DNA from: Candidatus Omnitrophota bacterium
Lineage (GTDB): Bacteria; Omnitrophota; Gorgyraeia; 2-02-FULL-51-18; JAGOUK01
DNA length: 13,088 nt
NCBI GenBank assembly: GCA_018061225.1
Contig: JAGOUK010000014.1
Coordinates: 1 to 13,088, forward strand
Direction: 5' to 3'
Below are positions 8,501-13,088 of this stretch, one piece after another. The position numbers and the translations under genes are program-made. The stretch's first letter is position 1. Every line of letters begins with the position of its first letter. Below the pieces are notes generated by a model. That model was not told the DNA's origin. It made no database searches and saw only the letters and a program-made list of their open reading frames with translations.

Positions 8501-11500
8501 CGGCCAGCAGAATCTCCGATCCGGAAACAGTCTGAGTCACAGCTTCGCTGATCGTCATGGTTCCTTCGGAAGTGATCTTGATAGCGTCCCCTGTAGCGGT
8601 CACGCCGTTCGAAGAGGCGGTCACGCCGCCGATATTCAACGTGTCTGTTTCTTGAATAAACACACCGCCAGTACCGCCGGCCGCTTCTAAGTTATTCACC
8701 GTGGTCTCGAGTCGGTCCCCGTCCGTCGCCACACCCTGAGCAGATTGAAGCTCAAGGTTATTGGCCGTCACGTTGAGGGTTGCCGCATTCGCATCAGTGA
8801 TGGCACCGGTACGGGCCAATACCCGGACGTTTCCGACGGTTGCATCCGCATTGCGGTTGGCATTTGCGACAGAGAGACTCACGTTTCTGCGCGCATCGAT
8901 CAGCAGGTCTCCGTCCTGAGAAGATACGACCGCGGTTGCGGCCTGAAGAACATCCCCGTTCGCGCTGCCGTCCTGATCAAGAGTCTCGTCCGTAAAGTCT
9001 TCACCGGCGGCCATTGTGACGGACCCGGTTCCAGCAGCCGAGACTTCCGTCCCCGCCGCCTGATTGATGGTATCGCCCGCCGCAAGAATGATATTTCCAT
9101 TGCCGCCGGTTACCGCGATGTTCGCGTTAATCGTTAAATCTTCAGCCGCGGTCGCGCCCTTAGCCGCGATCTGGATATTGCCGCCGCCGGAATTCGCCGC
9201 CTGCTCGTTCACGGTGATCGCGCCTGTCGAGAACACCTTCATATCGTTGCCGGTCGCGCTCAATCCGTTCAAAGCTGCCGTCACGCCTCCGATGGTCAGG
9301 GCTCCCTGGTTCTCTACAAACAGACCGCCCGTTCCGCCAGCCGCTTCGAGCGCATTGGCCTTCGTTTCCATCCGGTTGGTATTGGTCGCGATCCCGGCCG
9401 CCGCTTGCATGTCGAGACCGTTCGCCGTGATATTGAGCTTATTCGCAGAGATGCCGTCGTTATTGTCGGTAATAGACCCGCTACGGGCATTCATCGACAC
9501 ATTGCCGCGGGTGTTGTCATTGTTCCCATCAGCATTGACCGTCGTCACCAAAATATCTGACGCAGCATCAATGAGGATGTTGCCGTCATCCGACTTCACC
9601 ACGGATTCCGTGAGAAGAATATTATTAACTTTGAGATTCACGTCGCCGGTTGCTGCGCCGTCCTGATTGAAGACTGCTTCGGAATCAGCAAGATTTTCGC
9701 CGGCCAGCAGAGTGATTCCGCCAGTGCCGACCGCGCTGACCGTACGACCCGCTTCTACGTCCAGGGTATCGCCCGCGGCGATCAAAATATTCCCATTGCC
9801 GCCGGTCGTTGTCACATCCGCGTTAACGGTGACATCATTCACGGCTGCGTTTCCATTGGAAGCGAGCAGGATATTCCCGCCGCCTGAATTCGCAATATTC
9901 TCCGTGACGTTTAAGGATCCGGTCGCCGTGACCTTCACATCTGAACCCGTCGCGGTGATTCCTGAGAACCCGGCAGACGCGCTGCCGATCTCGAGGTTGC
10001 CGGTGTTCGAAACAAAGAGTCCGCCCGTTCCGGCATTGGACTCAAACTTATTAACCTGAGTTTCGAGGCGATCCCCGTCCACAGCCACACCCGAAGCCGC
10101 CTGAATCGTCAGGTCATCCGCCGTGATATTGAGCGTCGCACCATCAGCATCCGTTACCGCGCCGGCGCGGGCGATCATCGCCACATCGCCGATCGTCGCG
10201 TTGGCATCACTATTGGCGCTGAGTTCCGCAACCTGAATATTCCGAGCCGCATCGATAAGGATGTTGCCGACCGGGGTCTGAATGCCTGATCCGGCCGTCA
10301 TCGTGATATCGCCGGTAGCCGATCCGTCCTGGTCCAATACCTCATCCGTAAAATCTTCACCGGCCGCCACGGTCACAGTCCCTGCGCCCTGCACGCTTGC
10401 GATAGAACCGGCACCCATGGCCACGGTGTCGCCCGCGGTCAAAAGGATCGAGCCATTGCCGCCCGTCGCGGTGATGTCCGCGCCGCTGTTGAAGGAGAGG
10501 TCAGAGCCGGCTCCCGCGCCGTTGGCATTGAGAAAAATATTACCGCCGCCGGTGTTCGCGACATTTTCAGAAACCGTCATCGCACCGTTGGTCAGAACGC
10601 GCACATCCGAACCGGTCGCGGACACGCCGACTAAAGTAGTGGCAAGCGTGGACGTGCCGCCGCCGATCGCAAAATCACGGTCATTGCGGACGAATATGCC
10701 GCCGGACCCGCCGGCAGCATCAAGGTTCGAGACCGAAGTTTCTAGACGGTCCGCATTGGACGCGATCCCGGCCGCGGCCTGCATCGCCAGGCCGTTGGCG
10801 GTCACGTTGAGCGTATCCGCATTCACGTCCGTGATCGATCCCCCTCGGGCGTTGATATCCACGTTTCCGCGAACCGTGTCTGCATTGGTGTCCGCGTTCA
10901 AGACTGCGACCTGAATGTTGTTCCGGGCGTCCAGACGGATGTCTCCATTATCGGTCCTTATCTCGGCGTTCGAGCCCATCAGAATCGATCCGCCCGCGTT
11001 CCCGTCCTGGTTCTGCACCAAGTCCGTCGCGTCTTCACCCGCAAACACCAGCACGCCGCCGCCAGCGCCTGTCACGGAGACAATCACGCCGTTACTGATC
11101 TGTGTCGTATCACCCGAGGCCAACACCACCACTCCGCTCGTGGACGATACATTTGCATTCAGCGTTAGATCGCGCGTGGCATCATTCCCCAACGAGGACA
11201 GCTGAATAAGGTTATTACTCGTGTTCGTCACTGCTTCGTTCACGGTCAGAGCACCATTCGCGGAGACCTGAATCGTGCCGCCTGCCGCGCTCACTCCCGT
11301 TGCGGCCGTGAAGCCGCCAATGGTGAGGTCACTTTGATCAGCCACGAACACGCCGCCGGTGTTGCCGGCAGCTTCCAAAATATTCACATTCGTTTCAAGA
11401 ACATCGCCAGCCGAGGCAACACCAGTCTGTCCGTTGAGCAGAAGCTTGTCGGCCGTGATGTTCAGCGTGCCGGCATTCGTATCCGTGATCGCGCCTGCGC

Positions 11501-13088
11501 GGGCGATGACGGTGACGTTGCCGAGTGAACTGTCGAGATCACTTTCTGCATTAAGAACCGAAATGGCTGCGCCATTAGCCGCGTCTAGATTGATATTTCC
11601 GTCTTCGGAAAGAATGGAAGAGGTGGAATTCATCACGATGCTGCCGCCGGCCGCGCCGATATTCCCGTCCTGATCCAGCGTCAAGTCGGAGAAGTCTTCA
11701 CCCGCGGCAACGGTCACCGCGCCGGTACCGACCGCACTGACCTGAACACCGGCATTGATCTGCGTCGTATCGCCCGACACAAGCAGAATGGATCCGTTAC
11801 CGCCCGTTGCCGCCACATTGGCGTTCAGGGTCAGGTCATCCGTAGCAAGCGCGCCAAAGGACGCCAAAGTGATATTGCCGCCGCCGGTGTTGGTCACGGC
11901 TTCATTCACGGTTAAGGGGCTCTGTGCGTAAACTTCGATTGAGTTGCCCGAAGCCGTCACGCCGGTCACACCCGCATCCACACCGCCAATAACGAGCGCG
12001 CCCGTATTGATCACATGCACACCACCCGAACCGCCATTGGCTTCAAAGTTTTTAACCGTTGTCTCAAGCAAGTCAGCGGCAGTACCCACACCCTGTCCCG
12101 CCTGCGCCAATAAGTTTTGAGCCGTAATGTTCATCGTTGCGCCGTTCGCATCAGTAATTTTTCCGGCGACCGCGTTGATGGTCACATTGCCGAGTGTCGC
12201 GTCCGCATTGCTGTTGGCGTTAACGGTGCCCACTGCCACGTTGTTGCGCGCATCCAGCAGAATATTACCGTCTGCCGTGGTCACGGATCCTGAGCCTGTG
12301 GCGCCCATTTGGATTTCACCATTTGCATCGCCGTCACGATTGAGCGTCTCGTCCGTGAAGTCTTCTCCGGCAGCCAAGGTGACACTGCCGTTGCCCACGG
12401 CAGAAACCGTCTTGCCGTCAGATACAAAAATAGTGTCGCCCGCGGCCACGATCACGGATCCATTGCCGCCTGTCGCCGCAACGTTGGCATTCAAAAGTAC
12501 GTCTTCAGCAGCTGAAGAGCCTTTGGCCGCAAGCTCGATATTACCGCCGCCGGTGTTCGTCACCGCTTCAGAGACGGTGGTCTTGCCTTGAGAAAATACT
12601 TTGATGTCCGATCCGGAAGCCGTGACACCGGTCAACGTCGCGTTGACATTACCGATTTCCCAGGCCTTGTTGTTCTCGACAAACACGCCGCCGGTTCCGC
12701 CATCCGCTTCAAAGCGGTTCACGGAGGTCTCGATGCGGTCGGCGTTCGTCCCGATGCCGGCTCCTGCGGTCAGCGCAACCGAGTCACCCGTAAAGTTCAC
12801 ATTGTTTCCATTGCCGTCGAGGATAGCTCCGGCGCGCGCGGCGATCGTGATGGCGCCTTCAATGTTGTCGTTGTCGGAATCGGCGTTGATGTTGCCCGCG
12901 GTGATACTGGAAGCTGCGTCGAGTAAGATATCGCCGTCCTCGGTCTCTACGTTTGAGGGGTTGTTCATCAAGATGCTTCCGCCGGCCGCGCCGACGTTGC
13001 CGTCCTGATTAAAGACAGTCTCAGAATCCGCCAAGCTCTCGCCCGCCAGAATCTTGACTGAACCGGTGCCCTTGGTCGAAACAGTTGT
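5559..13088 (-). CDS. Giant FHA-like beta-strand repeat protein, C-terminal 2,509 residues
   Basis: One reading frame runs without a stop from the right edge of the window to the TAA at 5559. The N-terminus, and so any signal peptide or secretion domain, is not visible. An in-frame TTG at 13034 is not the start, because the frame and the repeat pattern continue upstream of it (residues TTVSTKGTGSVKILAGES). Layout by visible residue: 15-2029, nine tandem units of about 222; 2030-2151, a shortened tenth; 2152-2362, beta-rich then Pro-rich; 2363-2438, an Ala/Glu/Arg helix; 2439-2509, a tail. Short strands alternate with Gly/Asn/Asp turns, as in right-handed beta-helices of filamentous haemagglutinin-type exoproteins. 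I see no Cys and only one Trp, and the composition is acidic and Lys-poor, as in many secreted surface proteins. There is no C-terminal autotransporter barrel, LPXTG, PEP-CTERM or similar signal. A two-partner-secretion adhesin is the best guess; an S-layer-like or other cell-surface protein is possible. The specific function is unknown. Confidence 0.85.
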   Translation of the reverse strand, partial: TTVSTKGTGSVKILAGESLADSETVFNQDGNVGAAGGSILMNNPSNVETEDGDILLDAASSITAGNINADSDNDNIEGAITIAARAGAILDGNGNNVNFTGDSVALTAGAGIGTNADRIETSVNRFEADGGTGGVFVENNKAWEIGNVNATLTGVTASGSDIKVFSQGKTTVSEAVTNTGGGNIELAAKGSSAAEDVLLNANVAATGGNGSVIVAAGDTIFVSDGKTVSAVGNGSVTLAAGEDFTDETLNRDGDANGEIQMGATGSGSVTTADGNILLDARNNVAVGTVNANSNADATLGNVTINAVAGKITDANGATMNITAQNLLAQAGQGVGTAADLLETTVKNFEANGGSGGVHVINTGALVIGGVDAGVTGVTASGNSIEVYAQSPLTVNEAVTNTGGGNITLASFGALATDDLTLNANVAATGGNGSILLVSGDTTQINAGVQVSAVGTGAVTVAAGEDFSDLTLDQDGNIGAAGGSIVMNSTSSILSEDGNINLDAANGAAISVLNAESDLDSSLGNVTVIARAGAITDTNAGTLNITADKLLLNGQTGVASAGDVLETNVNILEAAGNTGGVFVADQSDLTIGGFTAATGVSAAGGTIQVSANGALTVNEAVTNTSNNLIQLSSLGNDATRDLTLNANVSSTSGVVVLASGDTTQISNGVIVSVTGAGGGVLVFAGEDATDLVQNQDGNAGGSILMGSNAEIRTDNGDIRLDARNNIQVAVLNADTNADTVRGNVDINARGGSITDVNADTLNVTANGLAMQAAAGIASNADRLETSVSNLDAAGGSGGIFVRNDRDFAIGGGTSTLATTLVGVSATGSDVRVLTNGAMTVSENVANTGGGNIFLNANGAGAGSDLSFNSGADITATGGNGSILLTAGDTVAMGAGSIASVQGAGTVTVAAGEDFTDEVLDQDGSATGDITMTAGSGIQTPVGNILIDAARNIQVAELSANSDANATIGDVAMIARAGAVTDADGATLNITADDLTIQAASGVAVDGDRLETQVNKFESNAGTGGLFVSNTGNLEIGSASAGFSGITATGSDVKVTATGSLNVTENIANSGGGNILLASNGNAAVNDVTVNADVTTTGGNGNILIAAGDTLDVEAGRTVSAVGTGGITLLAGENLADSEAVFNQDGAATGDVNLKVNNILLTESVVKSDDGNILIDAASDILVTTVNADGNNDNTRGNVSMNARSGSITDNNDGISANKLNITANGLDMQAAAGIATNTNRMETKANALEAAGGTGGLFVENQGALTIGGVTAALNGLSATGNDMKVFSTGAITVNEQAANSGGGNIQIAAKGATAAEDLTINANIAVTGGNGNIILAAGDTINQAAGTEVSAAGTGSVTMAAGEDFTDETLDQDGSANGDVLQAATAVVSSQDGDLLIDARRNVSLSVANANRNADATVGNVRVLARTGAITDANAATLNVTANNLELQSAQGVATDGDRLETTVNNLEAAGGTGGVFIQETDTLNIGGVTASSNGVTATGDAIKITSEGTMTISEAVTQTVSGSEILLAARGAGANVNVNAAVAASGGNGNITVAANESVDMNAAGSINAAGSGAVNVLAGENLTDSETVFNRDGGATGDVTMNAASFIRSQDGSIRVDARDSLALSEVNANSNADATVGDVALRARTGSITDANAAALNITAKDLLIQAGTSIATTADRLETSAANLAAVADAGGLFISNTGDVTITQLTEIPMADGRVITGLSTTAGGDLITTATGSMTVNQLVSAVGGGQVLLASNGNAAANDLTLNANVSATGGNGNITLAAGDTLTFAPGVSASAAGSGAVNALAGENLTDSETVFNQDGNAGGDLTMGLGSSILSQDGNILADARDNAAIDAINANSNADATLGNVTVRARAGAITDVNAALMNITGQNLSMTAGTGIGSAADELETTVSRMEASNGTGGIFTNNTGALEIGNVDGAITGIQNAGGDVRIIGNSSITVNEAIANTGGGNTTLTGNGAALGDSIIVNANIANTGGNGIMSLSAGDEILVNGASSVSTTGTGAINATSGTGNAGGDITMAPGSSFRSQAGNITLTADGDANIAEVNGDSNADAIVGNVTINAAGNGGANGDILDTNDAPLVTNNITANTFAATAAGDIGALANPVEVNAATVGPLTTGGTANLNLTGPNTLLQNANIAGALNLTGIGNLTIENNTVGQGASLDMGGSIFGGSLPSDDLTAQNIVLFARTGTLGTPDLPLHLISRGESITIFAGGEINGNSVNIHSNITRDGLQFANVPPGIVQVNNGIAGGGNLPAFNKDMSGNYELFLKESQYFGSYGQVRPTETEVLPMIAATQSENARAMEVPYVETNVVSELDVIVTPIETRRPTPVVIPQPLVDDEEVRAKQAAEAARLQAAAQAEAARLEAARQAAAQAEAIRQAAARAEAARIAAAEVEAARLEAARLEAARLAAQQPPVVPQTPATVVPNLQPNQSGQGGFNTLPIRNMFQGLFRQGGLRQVQVEEAPAPAGTSNATTASNDGSSNN
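5775..6002 (-). other. Ala/Glu/Arg-rich coiled-coil-like helix in the giant protein
   Basis: About 76 residues (visible residues 2363-2438) start DDEEVRAKQAAEAARLQ and consist of variants of EAARLEAAR and AQAEAARLEAAR, with no Pro or Gly until the flanking Pro-rich segments. The composition is that of a long single helix or coiled coil and resembles the periplasm-spanning helix of TolA. The stretch is repetitive at DNA level too, in steps of roughly 9-30 bp. It stands between a Pro-rich segment (about 6003-6060, PTPVVIPQPLV) and a Pro/Gln-rich tail. A spacer or anchor role is inference. Confidence 0.75.
6003..6635 (-). other. Post-repeat beta-rich and linker segment of the giant protein
   Basis: About 211 residues after the last recognisable repeat. 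The first part (about 6636 down to 6290) continues short strands with Gly/Asn turns (NIVLFARTGTLG, SITIFAGGEINGNSVNI), like the last rungs of a beta-helix. Then comes a distinct aromatic segment, NYELFLKESQYFGSYGQV (about 6175-6230), unlike anything in the repeats. It is followed by a Glu/Val/Thr/Pro-rich linker (about 6003-6170). The aromatic segment may be a helix cap or a conserved end module; I do not recognise it as a named domain. Confidence 0.55.
6636..7001 (-). repeat. Degenerate tenth repeat unit of the giant protein
   Basis: This aligns with unit 9 from GAINA onward, but the anchor AGENLTDSETVFNQD is mostly missing: TSGT replaces the 16 residues before GNAGGD, a net loss of 12. It keeps the SNADAxxGNV loop and a diverged NITANTF...GDIGALANPVEV version of the ADRLETxV motif, and then fades at NLNLTG. 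This is the usual decay of a terminal unit in a tandem array. Confidence 0.65.
7002..13046 (-). repeat. Tandem array of nine ~222-residue repeats within the giant gene
   Basis: Units are anchored on the Ala of AGE(D/N/S). The anchor codons begin at 13046, 12371, 11705, 11042, 10364, 9704, 9008, 8351 and 7661, and the equivalent point of unit 10 is at 7001. Unit lengths are 225, 222, 221, 226, 220, 232, 219, 230 and 220 residues. Each unit holds, in order: anchor ending (Q/R)DG; GNILLDAR-like strand; NANSNADAxxGNV loop; ARAGxITDANAAxLNIT; LETxVxxLEA; GGTGGxFVxN; a GVTATGxDIKV strand; TVxEAVxNTGGGNI; DLTLNANVxATGGNG; and AAGDT followed by VSAxGTG. Protein similarity is clear, while the DNA copies differ at many codons, so the array is not a recent amplification. 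The frame is unbroken. A copy continues past the right edge. Confidence 0.9.

Noticed and set aside
9064..11205. Chain of plus-strand open frames opposite the giant gene, rich in Pro/Ala/Ser/Val
   Set aside because: They recur with the period of the minus-strand repeats, so they are shadows of the repeat's biased codons. The minus frame has the repeat motifs and a proper stop and terminator.
13032..13034. TTG at 13034 as the start of the giant protein
   Set aside because: The frame stays open to the window edge, and the residues before it complete the same AGE anchor seen in all other units.
7002..13046. CRISPR or other short-repeat array in the repetitive region
   Set aside because: The repeat period is about 670 bp, the copies are diverged at DNA level, and all are in one coding frame.

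Overview
The window has two parts: a compact pyruvate dehydrogenase (PDH) locus (1-5484) and the 3' end of a very long repetitive surface-type gene (5559-13088, running off the right edge). The DNA looks moderately GC-rich and the coding density is that of a bacterium. A homodimeric (AceE-type) E1 and a giant, cysteine-free, FHA-like beta-strand repeat protein suggest a Gram-negative (diderm) organism. I cannot fix the phylum from the sequence: proteobacterial, Bdellovibrio-like, Omnitrophota/PVC-like and other candidates all remain open.

Left part, minus strand, in transcription order: aceE (E1, 4601-1860), aceF (E2, 1846-545) and lpdA (E3, 542 to beyond position 1). The gaps are 13 nt and 2 nt, so this is one tight operon encoding all three PDH subunits. 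A good sigma70-like promoter (TTGATA, 17 nt, TAAATT) lies upstream of aceE, and a CCCCAA-N10-TTGGGG inverted repeat overlaps its -10 box. Diverging to the right on the plus strand is a single-domain lipoate-protein ligase A-like gene (4762-5484). It probably attaches the lipoyl group that AceF carries on Lys41, so the divergent pair links a lipoyl-dependent enzyme to the maker of its cofactor. An extended -10 element ends 7 nt before the ligase ATG and hints at a leaderless mRNA. A strong bidirectional terminator (5507-5541) closes the ligase gene and the convergent giant gene.

Right part, minus strand: one uninterrupted reading frame of at least 2,509 residues, with its N-terminus outside the window. 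It holds nine tandem units of about 219-232 residues and a shortened tenth, each starting at an AGE(D/N)...(Q/R)DG anchor and made of repeated beta-strand/Gly-Asn turn segments, as in filamentous haemagglutinin-type beta-helices. After the repeats come a final beta-rich segment, a proline-rich stretch, an Ala/Glu/Arg coiled-coil-like helix of about 76 residues and a 71-residue low-complexity tail. No outer-membrane barrel or sorting signal is visible at the C-terminus. The units look mosaic: anchor variants and internal segments do not share one order, as expected if recombination had reshuffled the array. I see no RNA genes, CRISPR array, insertion sequence or phage gene.
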